64,000 nt of DNA from Clostridia bacterium (GTDB lineage: Bacteria > Bacillota > Clostridia > Christensenellales > Aristaeellaceae). The notes beneath the pieces are model-generated. The model had not been told where the DNA came from and did no database searches. It was given only the letters and a program-made list of their open reading frames with translations. The translations under genes were made by a program, and so were the position numbers. Positions within the stretch are counted from its first letter, which is position 1. Every line of letters begins with the position of its first letter. Location of the stretch: positions 1 through 64,000 of the forward strand of contig JAGBBA010000047.1 in assembly GCA_017938695.1 (NCBI GenBank). Reading direction: 5' to 3'. Below, in pieces: positions 40,996 to 49,200 of this stretch.

Positions 40996-42210
40996 TCAGG
41001 TGCGGTAATCGCCGTTGATCTTCACATAGTCGTAGGTCAAATCGCAGCCCCAGGCAGTGGCGGAGGCATCGCCGTCGTGCAGGGTGATGACCACATCCAC
41101 ATCGGCCTCCAGCAGGATCTCCTTGGCGATCTCCTCGGAGAAATCCACGCTGGCACCATTCTCGCACACAGAAATGCTGCCCTTGCAGGAGCGGAAGGAA
41201 ACATCCACCTTGGTCACGTCGATATCAGCACCGCTGTAGCCCAGGGCGCACAGTACGCGGCCCCAGTTTGCATCAGCACCGAAGATGGCGGCCTTCAGCA
41301 GGCTGGAGCACACCACAGACTTGGCGGCCAGCTTGGCATCCTTGATGGTCTTGCCGCCGGTGACATAACAGGTCAGCAGGTGAGAGGCACCCTCGCCGTC
41401 CTTGGCGATCATGCGGCAGAGGGTGGTGGTCACTTCGTTCAGCGCGGCGCAGAAGGCATCGAAGTCCGCGCCCTCTGCGTCAATCACAGCATTCCCGGCC
41501 ATGCCGTTGGCCATGATGCAGACCATATCGTTGGTAGACGTGTCGCCATCCACAGAAACCATGTTGAAGGTGTCCTTCACATCGCTGGACAGGGCTTTCT
41601 TCAGCATGGCGGGGGAGATGGCAGCGTCGCAGGTGAGGAACACCAGCATGGTGGCCAGGTTGGGGTGGATCATGCCGCTGCCCTTGGCAATGCCGCCCAG
41701 CTTGCAGGTGATGCCGCCAGCGGTGAAGGAAACAGCAACTTCCTTCAGCCGTGTGTCGGTGGTCATGATGCCCTCGGCGGCCTGCTGGCTGCCATCGTTG
41801 TTCAGCGCAGCTACCAGGGGCGCGATGCCGTTGGCAATGGGCTCCAGGGGCAGGGGCTGGCCGATGACGCCGGTGGAAGCTACGATGACGTTTTCAGGGG
41901 CAATACCGGTGGCTTCGCCAGCCAGCTTGCACATTTCCCAGGCGACTTCTTCGCCGTTGGCGTTGCAAGTGTTGGCGTTGCCGCTGTTGCAGATGGCCAG
42001 CTGTGCCACGCCGTCGGCGATATTGCGCTGGGTCACATAGATGGGCGCGCCCTTCACTAAATTTTGCGTATAAACAGCTGCTGCGGATGCAGGGACTTCG
42101 CTGATGATCATCGCCAGGTCGCGCTTGGACTTGTTCTTGCGCACGCCGCAGTGCACACCGCCTGCTTTGAATCCTTTAGGGGCACACACGCCGCCGGAAA
42201 TATGCTCCAT
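40996..42210 (-). CDS. argJ: Bifunctional ornithine acetyltransferase/N-acetylglutamate synthase
   Basis: Predicted 404 residues. ArgJ moves the acetyl group from N-acetylornithine to glutamate, recycling it. The self-cleavage site is visible in GSGMIHPNLATMLVFLTCD (Ala-Thr bond; the new N-terminal Thr is the nucleophile). The N-terminal part has GGVCAPKGFKAGGVHCG. With ArgJ present a separate ArgA is not strictly needed. The ATG at 42210 lies after GGGAGGAAATTTCC; further upstream in-frame sequence belongs to argC leader. Second gene of the operon. Confidence 0.96.
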   Translation of the reverse strand: MEHISGGVCAPKGFKAGGVHCGVRKNKSKRDLAMIISEVPASAAAVYTQNLVKGAPIYVTQRNIADGVAQLAICNSGNANTCNANGEEVAWEMCKLAGEATGIAPENVIVASTGVIGQPLPLEPIANGIAPLVAALNNDGSQQAAEGIMTTDTRLKEVAVSFTAGGITCKLGGIAKGSGMIHPNLATMLVFLTCDAAISPAMLKKALSSDVKDTFNMVSVDGDTSTNDMVCIMANGMAGNAVIDAEGADFDAFCAALNEVTTTLCRMIAKDGEGASHLLTCYVTGGKTIKDAKLAAKSVVCSSLLKAAIFGADANWGRVLCALGYSGADIDVTKVDVSFRSCKGSISVCENGASVDFSEEIAKEILLEADVDVVITLHDGDASATAWGCDLTYDYVKINGDYRT

Positions 42211-42239
42211 GGAAATTTCCTCCCTTAAATATGCTGTAT

Positions 42240-43193
42240 TTATGCAAGGTTCAGGCCGAAGGTTTCGTCCAGGCCCATCATCAGGTTCAGGCACTGCAGT
42301 GCCGCACCGGAGGAACCCTTGCCCAGGTTGTCAAAGCGGGAAACCAGCTGAATGCGTTCCTTGTTGCCGATGACCATCAGCTCCATGCCATCGTGGCCGG
42401 AAAGCTTGTTCGACGGGATGAAACCGTTCATTTCAGCTACTTCCGCCTGGTCAAGCACTTTCACAATGGGGCTGCCGAAGTAGTGTTCCTTCAGGCTCTG
42501 GGTGATTTCGGCCACAGGATCGTCGCCGCAGTTGAGCTGGCTGGCGAAGAGGGGAATGGTCACCTCCATGCCGCTGTAAAAATCAGCAACAATTGGAGCG
42601 AAAATGGGGGTGATATCCAGTCCGGACACATGCTGCATTTCGGGCAGATGCTTATGCAGCTGCGTCAGGCCGTATTGTCGGGGGCTGTCCAGTTCGGCGT
42701 TCCTGCCGTCTGCCTCGTATTCAGCGATCATCTTCTTGCCGCCGCCGGAGTACCCAGTGAGGGAGAAGCAGGTCAGCGGGGCATCCTTGGGGATGATACC
42801 CATCTTGACCAGGGGAGCCGCCAGTGCGATGAAGCCGCTGGCGTGGCAGCCGGGTACGGCCACCTTGTCGCCGATGGTAATGGCCTCGCGCTGGTGCAGG
42901 GACAGCTCGGGGAAACCATATGCCCAGCCCTGCTGGATGCGGTGGGCCGTGGAGGTATCCAGAATGCGGGCCTTACTGCCTTCTGCCAGGGCGACGGACT
43001 CCCGGGCCGCTGCATCGGGCAGACACAGGATTGCAATATCAGCTTCGTGGAGGCATTCCTTTCGGGCAGCGGGATCTTTTCGCTTGGCATCGTCCAGCGT
43101 CAGCATGGTGATGTCGCTTCGGCCAGCGAGTCTGTCGAAAATACGAAGCCCTGTGGTACCTTCTTTGCCATCAATAAAAACCTTGATCGCCAT
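42240..43193 (-). CDS. argC: N-acetyl-gamma-glutamyl-phosphate reductase (type 2)
   Basis: 317 residues. The short form (TIGR01851-like): MAIKVFIDGKEGTTGLRIFDRL with the Gly-rich NADP loop, LPDAAARE, the catalytic Cys in VPGCHASGFIALA (about 120) and YSGGGKKMIAEYE. It reduces N-acetylglutamyl phosphate to the semialdehyde. First gene of argCJBD. GGAGGCTTACC precedes the ATG; two ARG-box-like palindromes lie between it and the promoter. Confidence 0.95.
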   Translation of the reverse strand: MAIKVFIDGKEGTTGLRIFDRLAGRSDITMLTLDDAKRKDPAARKECLHEADIAILCLPDAAARESVALAEGSKARILDTSTAHRIQQGWAYGFPELSLHQREAITIGDKVAVPGCHASGFIALAAPLVKMGIIPKDAPLTCFSLTGYSGGGKKMIAEYEADGRNAELDSPRQYGLTQLHKHLPEMQHVSGLDITPIFAPIVADFYSGMEVTIPLFASQLNCGDDPVAEITQSLKEHYFGSPIVKVLDQAEVAEMNGFIPSNKLSGHDGMELMVIGNKERIQLVSRFDNLGKGSSGAALQCLNLMMGLDETFGLNLA

Positions 43194-43209
43194 GGTAAGC
43201 CTCCTTGCT

Positions 43210-43235
43210 TATGCGATAGTACGCATAAATATGCA
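43210..43235 (-). promoter_or_regulatory. Two overlapping ARG-box-like operators
   Basis: On the minus strand TGCATATTTATGCG (43235-43222) resembles the ArgR/AhrC box, and TATGCG-TACTAT-CGCATA (43227-43210) is a perfect palindrome overlapping it. Both cover the predicted start of transcription, so a bound arginine repressor would block argCJBD. Confidence 0.8.
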
Positions 43236-43238
43236 GAT

Positions 43239-43266
43239 ATTATACACCGTATCACTGCTTTGTCAA
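43239..43266 (-). promoter_or_regulatory. Promoter of argCJBD
   Basis: Minus strand -35 TTGACA (43266-43261), 16-bp spacer, -10 TATAAT (43244-43239), directly upstream of the operators. Confidence 0.92.
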
Positions 43267-43308
43267 GTAAAAAACTGGGGAAATACAACATTTGTTTGAC
43301 ATAAATCA

Positions 43309-43338
43309 GCCTGACGAACAGCATGGCATTCGTCAGGC
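43309..43338 (-). terminator. Hairpin after the DUF4230 gene
   Basis: GCCTGACGAA (43309-43318) pairs perfectly with TTCGTCAGGC (43329-43338), seven bases after the stop codon at 43346. The U-tract is weak. Confidence 0.6.
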
Positions 43339-43345
43339 ATGAAGG

Positions 43346-43957
43346 TTAGTTGGATGGAGCCTGCTCATATTGGACCGTGACACCGGCTTTGGCGATGCCA
43401 AGCCACCCGGCCACGGTGTTTTCCATAGCCGCTACGGTGTTGTTCCAGGCTTCCTGCGAGGCTGCATATTCACTCAGGCAACGCTGGCGACAGAGGGTAA
43501 TCTCGTCATCCAGCAGCTTTTGCCGTCGCTCCTCCGTGAGGGGATACCAGAAATCATCCTTTTCTACTTGCTGGGGGGTGATGCTGTCGTTGAGAATCTC
43601 CGGATGGGGAAGCGTCAGAGTGATGGTGTTGCCGCGCACGTTCATCTGCACTTTGCTCAGGTCGATGCCGATGCTGGCGCGGTAGAGATACTTCATGGTC
43701 ACGCTCTGCACCTGGCCAATGAACATGGCATTGGTGGTGGAGTTGAGGATGCCTTCATCCTCCACGATGCCGGTTTCCAGCCGGGCACTGCTTTCCATCT
43801 TGTGGGAAAGCAGCAGCGAGGTATTCAGTGCTGCGCCGCTGAGATCCGGCAGAACAGCAGAAGCAAGCTTGGATGCGTAGGGCAGCAGCACCACGATCAG
43901 CACAATGCACAGGGCAGTGGCCAGGATCTTGCCAAGCCAACGGAAAAACGGCTTCAT
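43346..43957 (-). CDS. DUF4230-family membrane-anchored protein
   Basis: Predicted 203 residues. One N-terminal membrane helix (about 12-32, ILATALCIVLIVVLLPYASK), then the DUF4230 domain outside: LLLSHKMESSARLETGIVEDEGIL, VTMKYLYRASIGIDLSKVQMNVRGNTITLTLPHPEIL and a C-terminal helix. The family is widespread with no assigned function. GGGAGGTGCCGC precedes the ATG. The start overlaps the stop codon of the small membrane protein gene upstream (ATGA). Confidence 0.88.
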   Translation of the reverse strand: MKPFFRWLGKILATALCIVLIVVLLPYASKLASAVLPDLSGAALNTSLLLSHKMESSARLETGIVEDEGILNSTTNAMFIGQVQSVTMKYLYRASIGIDLSKVQMNVRGNTITLTLPHPEILNDSITPQQVEKDDFWYPLTEERRQKLLDDEITLCRQRCLSEYAASQEAWNNTVAAMENTVAGWLGIAKAGVTVQYEQAPSN

Positions 43958-44178
43958 GCGGCACCTCCCAGCCACTGGGGCAGCATGACCAGCAGCGGCA
44001 CGATGGCATAGCGCATCAACAGTACCAATACGGTAATTGCACCGATGATCATCAGAATAGTGGAAAGCAAAGAATGACGTCTGCGGGGCTTGGCGCGACG
44101 CCGACGGGCGGGCTGCTGCTGCGGGACTGCGGTGGGGTATGACTGCGTGCGAAATTTCCGCTCATATTGGTTGTTCAT
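43954..44178 (-). CDS. Small membrane protein with Arg-rich N-terminus
   Basis: Predicted 74 residues. A polar start rich in Gln/Pro is followed by RRRRAKPRRRH (about 24-34) and one membrane segment (about 40-62, STILMIIGAITVLVLLMRYAIV). No family recognised. The basic stretch fits a cytoplasmic tail. The TTG one codon upstream (44181) has better spacing to AGGAGG, so the start may be there. Coupled to the DUF4230 gene. Confidence 0.65.
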   Translation of the reverse strand: MNNQYERKFRTQSYPTAVPQQQPARRRRAKPRRRHSLLSTILMIIGAITVLVLLMRYAIVPLLVMLPQWLGGAA

Positions 44179-44212
44179 CAACAGAACCAGCCTCCTTTCA
44201 CGCGATTATTTT

Positions 44213-44241
44213 ATTATATGACAAAAGCAGCAGAATTTCCA
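44213..44241 (-). promoter_or_regulatory. Promoter of the DUF4230 pair
   Basis: Minus strand -35 TGGAAA (44241-44236), 17-bp spacer, -10 TATAAT (44218-44213). Confidence 0.6.
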
Positions 44242-44332
44242 TAGTTTTTTCGGCATGGGAGGCAAGGTTTTACAACATGCGAAGTCTTGGCGGGCCGCAT
44301 TGAAGATAATAGGTGTACACCGAAAATATTAC

Positions 44333-44361
44333 TTGGTTTTTTTTGAAAACAATGGTATGAT
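44333..44361 (+). promoter_or_regulatory. Promoter of rbgA
   Basis: -35 TTGGTT (44333-44338), 17-bp T/A-rich spacer, -10 TATGAT (44356-44361), 34 bases ahead of the ATG. Confidence 0.7.
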
Positions 44362-44394
44362 ATTTTCGTATGAATATGCGTATAGAGGTGCTTT

Positions 44395-45300
44395 ATGGAG
44401 ATCAACTGGTACCCTGGACATATGGCGAAAGCCAAACGACTGCTGGCTGATCAATTGGGCCGGGTGGATGTCGTGCTGGAACTATGTGATGCGCGTTTGC
44501 CCCACGCCAGTCGTAACCCTGACCTGGATAAGCTGATCAGCGGCAAAAAGCGTGTTTTGCTGTTGAATAAAGCGGATCTGGCTGATCCGCAGGCGACCAG
44601 TGCCTGGCTGAATGAATTCCGCAAGCAGGGGCTGGATGTGGTCAGCTACAATGCCAATGCTGGCAAGGCCAAGGATGCTATGGCGGTCATCGAGCGTGCT
44701 GCCCGTGAAACTGTGGAGCGCGCCGCCCAGCGTGGCATCAAAAAGACAGTGCGGGCGATGGTAGTCGGTGTGCCCAATGTGGGCAAGAGCACCTTCACCA
44801 ACAAGCTGCACGGCGGCAGCATCGCCAAAACGGGCGACCGCCCCGGCGTGACCCGTTCCAACCAGTGGGTGCGGATCAATCCCTATCTGGAGCTGATGGA
44901 CTCTCCCGGTCTGCTCTGGCCCCGGCTGGATGACCAGGTGGCCGCCCGCCGCCTGTGCTATATCGGCACGGTGAAAGATGACGTGGTGGATCTGGCCATG
45001 CTGACCATCCATCTTTTGCAGGATATGCTGGACGTTAAGTCGGAAGCCGTGATGGAGCGGTTCCGATTCAACGATCCTACGCTGCGCGGGGAAGAGCTGC
45101 TGGAAGCCGTGTGCAAGGGCCGCGGTTTTCTGATGAAGGGCGGCGTGTACGATTATGATCGCTGCTGCTCGGTTGTGCTGGATGAATTCCGTGCTGGCAA
45201 GCTGGGCAGGATCACCCTTGAAATGCCTAAGAAAAACGAAAAGAACCGCCTGACGATCCCTGGCGCGAAGCAAGCGGAGGCACCCCATGCCGAAGATTGA
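44395..45300 (+). CDS. rbgA: Ribosome biogenesis GTPase RbgA (YlqF)
   Basis: 301 residues with the circularly permuted GTPase order: G4 LLNKADLAD (about 60), then G1 GVPNVGKSTFTNKL (about 124-137), G2 GDRPGVTR and G3 DSPGLLWP (about 164). MEINWYPGHMAKAKRLL is the family start. RbgA helps the large ribosomal subunit mature. GAGGTGCTTT precedes the ATG. rnhB follows with a 14-base overlap, as in Bacillus. Confidence 0.96.
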   Translation: MEINWYPGHMAKAKRLLADQLGRVDVVLELCDARLPHASRNPDLDKLISGKKRVLLLNKADLADPQATSAWLNEFRKQGLDVVSYNANAGKAKDAMAVIERAARETVERAAQRGIKKTVRAMVVGVPNVGKSTFTNKLHGGSIAKTGDRPGVTRSNQWVRINPYLELMDSPGLLWPRLDDQVAARRLCYIGTVKDDVVDLAMLTIHLLQDMLDVKSEAVMERFRFNDPTLRGEELLEAVCKGRGFLMKGGVYDYDRCCSVVLDEFRAGKLGRITLEMPKKNEKNRLTIPGAKQAEAPHAED

Positions 45301-45907
45301 TCGTGCAGAAAAGGTGCGCCTTCTGGCTGCCACGGATGAGCCCTTCTGGGCCCAGGGCCTTGTGGTGGCCGGGATGGACGAAGTTGGCCGGGGCCCTTTG
45401 GTGGGCAATGTGGTCGTAGCCTGTGTTGTGATGCCCAGGGAGCCGCTGATCGAATGGGTGGATGACTCCAAGAAGCTCAGCGAAAGCCGCCGGGAGAAAG
45501 TCTACCAGGAAATCCTGGATACGGCATTGCATATCGGCATCGGTCAGGCAACGCCCCAGGAGATCGACGAGATCAATATTTTGCAGGCTACTAAGAAAGC
45601 CATGCGCCAGGCTGCCGGACAAGTCCCGGCAGATGTGTTTCTGGTGGACGCTGTGTCCAACCTGGGGCTGAAAGGCCTTGAGGTACCGATCATCAAGGGC
45701 GATGCCACGTCTTATTCCATTGCTGCGGCCAGCATTGTGGCCAAGGTCGTTCGGGATCATCAACTGATGGAGCTGGACAAGCTTTATCCCCAGTATGGCC
45801 TGGCGCGCAACAAGGGCTACGGCACGGCCGAGCATATCGCCGCACTGAAGGAATACGGCCCCTGTCCTTATCACCGCAGGAGCTTTATCAAGAATTTCTG
45901 GCCATGA
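45287..45907 (+). CDS. rnhB: Ribonuclease HII
   Basis: 206 residues. VVAGMDEVGRGPLVGNVVVACVVMP (catalytic Asp-Glu), VDDSKKLSESRRE, VDAVSNLGLKGLEVPIIKGDATSYSIAAASIVAKVVRD and YGLARNKGYGTAEH are diagnostic. It cuts RNA-DNA hybrids and single ribonucleotides in DNA. GCGGAGGC precedes the ATG. It overlaps rbgA and shares ATGA with yraN. An RNase HI is also encoded at 60440. Confidence 0.95.
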   Translation: MPKIDRAEKVRLLAATDEPFWAQGLVVAGMDEVGRGPLVGNVVVACVVMPREPLIEWVDDSKKLSESRREKVYQEILDTALHIGIGQATPQEIDEINILQATKKAMRQAAGQVPADVFLVDAVSNLGLKGLEVPIIKGDATSYSIAAASIVAKVVRDHQLMELDKLYPQYGLARNKGYGTAEHIAALKEYGPCPYHRRSFIKNFWP

Positions 45908-46257
45908 AGCAATACGAAAAAGGCCTGACGGGCGAAGATATGGCCGAAGAATTTCTTCGCCAGCAGGGCATGCTGAATGTATCGAAGCGGTATCGCGGCC
46001 AGGACGGGGAGATCGACCTGATCATGCTGGATGGTGATACAGTTGTGATGGTCGAGGTGAAGTATCGTCCCGGTGCCCGAAAAGGTGCCGGGCTTATGGC
46101 GGTCACGCCTGCCAAACAGAAACGTATGCTGCATGCCGCGCAGCAATTTTTGCTGGAACGGGAATGGATGGACCGTATGGTTCGTTTTGATGTGGTGGAG
46201 ATTACCAGCGATGGTATCCTGCACGTTCCGCATGCTTTTACGCCTGGGTGGTATTGA
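45904..46257 (+). CDS. yraN: YraN-family (UPF0102) endonuclease-like protein
   Basis: 117 residues: GLTGEDMAEEFLRQQGMLNVSKRYRGQDGEIDLIMLDGDTVVMVEVKYRPG, the PD-(D/E)xK-like core with GEIDLI and VEVK, as in Holliday-junction-resolvase-like folds. Activity in vivo is unproven. ATGA-coupled to rnhB, matching the order in many Firmicutes. Confidence 0.93.
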   Translation: MKQYEKGLTGEDMAEEFLRQQGMLNVSKRYRGQDGEIDLIMLDGDTVVMVEVKYRPGARKGAGLMAVTPAKQKRMLHAAQQFLLEREWMDRMVRFDVVEITSDGILHVPHAFTPGWY

Positions 46258-46290
46258 TCCGGGCAATCTTTGGTGAAACGAGGTGTCATG

Positions 46291-49200
46291 ATGGTGAAGA
46301 AGCGCATCTTTGCTCTACTGATGACGATCATGATGTTATGTGTGTTGTCCCCGGCTGTTGCAGAGGGCGAAGATAACCTTCTGTTCAACGGCAGCTTTGA
46401 ACAGATTGATGACGACGGCCTGCCACTGGGCTGGTACACCGAGGCCTATATCAAGGACGACGGCTATACGGCATACGGCATCAGCGACGATGCTTATGAG
46501 GGCGAACAGTGCGCCGTGATCAACAACTTCGGCCTGAATGATGCCCGCTTTGCCCAGACTGTGGATGTGATCCCTGGCGGCACGTACTGCCTTTCCGGCT
46601 GGATCAAGGTGGATTCCATGCTGGATGGCGGCAGGGGAGCCAATCTGTCCATTGAGAATCTGTATGTTTTTTCTGAAAGCGTTTTTGAGGCGGACAATCA
46701 GTGGCACTATGTTGAAATGTACGGCACCACGGACGAAGACCAGTATGAAGTGACTGTTTTTGCCCGTGTCGGCGGATACAGCGGCGAGAGCCAGGGCAAG
46801 GCTTACTTTGATGCGCTTTCCCTGCGTGAAGTCGATGCAGTGCCTGCGGGATATCAGGCAGAGGCCTGGTATCGCATTCAGCAGCCCGTAGCCGTTGCGC
46901 CCGTGGAAGAGGACGATACCACTGAAGCAAAGCCCTTCTGGCCCTGGCTTCTGGTGATTTCGGCGGTCTATGCTGCTATTGCTGTGTGGATGCTTGGCCA
47001 CATAATGCAGGACAAGCATGAATTGAAAGAAAGCAAGTATCCAACCATCGGATATGGTCTGCTGCTGATCGCCGCATTGGCGACGCGGCTTATGATTGCA
47101 AGCGTGGTGGAAGGCTACCAGGTGGATGTGAATTGCTTCCGTTCCTGGGGCAATACCATGAAAACCTATGGGCCGGGGATGTTCTATCAGAGCACCAGCT
47201 TTTGCGATTATACCCCTGCGTATATCTATGTGATGGGCTTTGCAGACTGGCTGGCCGACATGGGCGGACACATTGGCTTGCAGCTGATGGAAGCATTCTA
47301 TCACAAGCTGGTGCCTGTCCTGTGCGATATCATCGGTGCTTATTTGATTTACCTGTTTGCCAGACATGAAAAATTCAGCCGCAGGCAAGCGGAATTGCTC
47401 AGCCTGTTGGTTGCGTTCAATCCGGCTATGTTTATCAACAGTGCCGCATGGTGCCAGATCGACAGCGTGCTCTGCCTGGGGCTGCTGATCGTGGCCTGGC
47501 TGGCGGTGAAACGCCAATGGAGCGCATTGCTGCCTGTTTATGTTCTGTGCGCGCTGATCAAACCCCAGGCACTGATGCTGGGCCCGCTGGGGCTGCTGGT
47601 CATCGTCCTGGATTGGATCAAGCATCCCAAGGAAGATACAAAGCCCATGCTGATCGGACTGGGCCTCTCGGCAGTGGTGGCACTGGTCGTTATCCTGCCG
47701 TTCTCCGTCAACCAGCAGCCTGGGTGGCTGATCGAAAAATACACGACCACCATGTCGTCCTATCCCTATGCGACGGTCAACACAGCGAATTTCTATTACC
47801 TTTTTGGTGCTAACTGGGTTGGTATCGAGCAAACAGCACATTGGCTGGCCGCGATTTGTTTGGCTGCAGCCTGCGCCGGGTGGGGCGCGGTGATGGTTCT
47901 TCGCCGCAGGAATAAAGCATTTTTCTGGCTTGAACCCTGCCTGATGGGCATCTGGGCCGTGGCCTATCTCGTGATGGCCTTTGCTGGCAGCAGCTGGGCG
48001 GTTCTGGGCTATGCCACCATGGGGCTTGCCTTCGCCATTGTGCTGCCGATGTACATCCGTTCTGGCAATGTGCGGCATGTGCCTCTGCTGGGTGCGGTGC
48101 TGTTTATGCTGCTGTATGTCATTGGTATCAAGATGCATGAACGGTATCTGTTCCCGGCTTTGCTGCTGCTGGCCCTGGCCATGATCCTCCACCGCGATCG
48201 GAAGATACTGGGGCTCTTTGTTGCATTGAGCTGCACTATGCTGATCAACGAAGGCATTGTGCTGGATAATTCTCTGCGGCTGGGGTCTTCCATGGGCCAT
48301 CTGAACAATGATACCCAGTTCCTGAATATGCTGATCGCTTGCGTTAATGTGTTCTGTGCAGGCTGGGGTGTATGGACGGCCTATTCCGTTTGCGTTGAAA
48401 ACGCTGAAGAGAAGCTCGGTCAGCAGGCACCGGTGCTGCCCGTGAAGCATTACGAAAAGCAGCCCTGCACCGTGCAGCATTACACCACCGACCACAAGCT
48501 GCATTGGCGGCCTGTGGATTGGATTCTAATGCTGATCGTAACGGCGGTCTATTCCGTTGTCTGTCTGTGCAATCTGGGCAGCACGAAAGCACCGCAAAAT
48601 GCCTGGACATCCACCGCCTATAACGAATCCATCATCGTTGACCTGGGGCAGAGATATGAAAATTTCAGCATGCTGTACTTCTGCCGTGTGAGCCACCATG
48701 ACTTCTCCGTAGCCGTCAGTGACGACGGGGAAACCTGGTCGGGTGAGCAGTGGGCCGAAATGGCGCAGGGACAATGCTTCCGCTGGAAATACCTTGCGCC
48801 CAGCTGGGAAAAGGATGACGGAACCCGTTCCTACTATTCGGTGTCGGATTACGACGATGTGCAGCGGCTGTCCGGCCGGTATGTGCGCATTACAGCGCAG
48901 CAGATCAATCTGGTGCTGAATGAGGTGATCTTCCGCGACTGCCAGCATCAGACGATCACGACGGCCAAGGTCATTGACCGGCTGAATGCCAACGAGGAAT
49001 CGGCCAATTACTCTGACCCGGCCAATATCCTGGATGAACAGGATACCCTGGACGGCGAACCCAGCTGGTATAACAGTACCTACTTTGATGAGATCTACCA
49101 TGCGCGCACGGCCTACGAGCACCTGCACGGTATGTCGCCCTATGAAACCAGCCACCCGCCGCTGGGCAAGGTGATCATGAGCTGGTTTGTGGGCATTTTC

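Noticed and set aside
40090-42060. 656-codon plus-strand frame opposite argB-argJ
   Set aside because: Antisense to intact arginine genes, His/Gly/Val-rich, no ribosome binding site or known domain.
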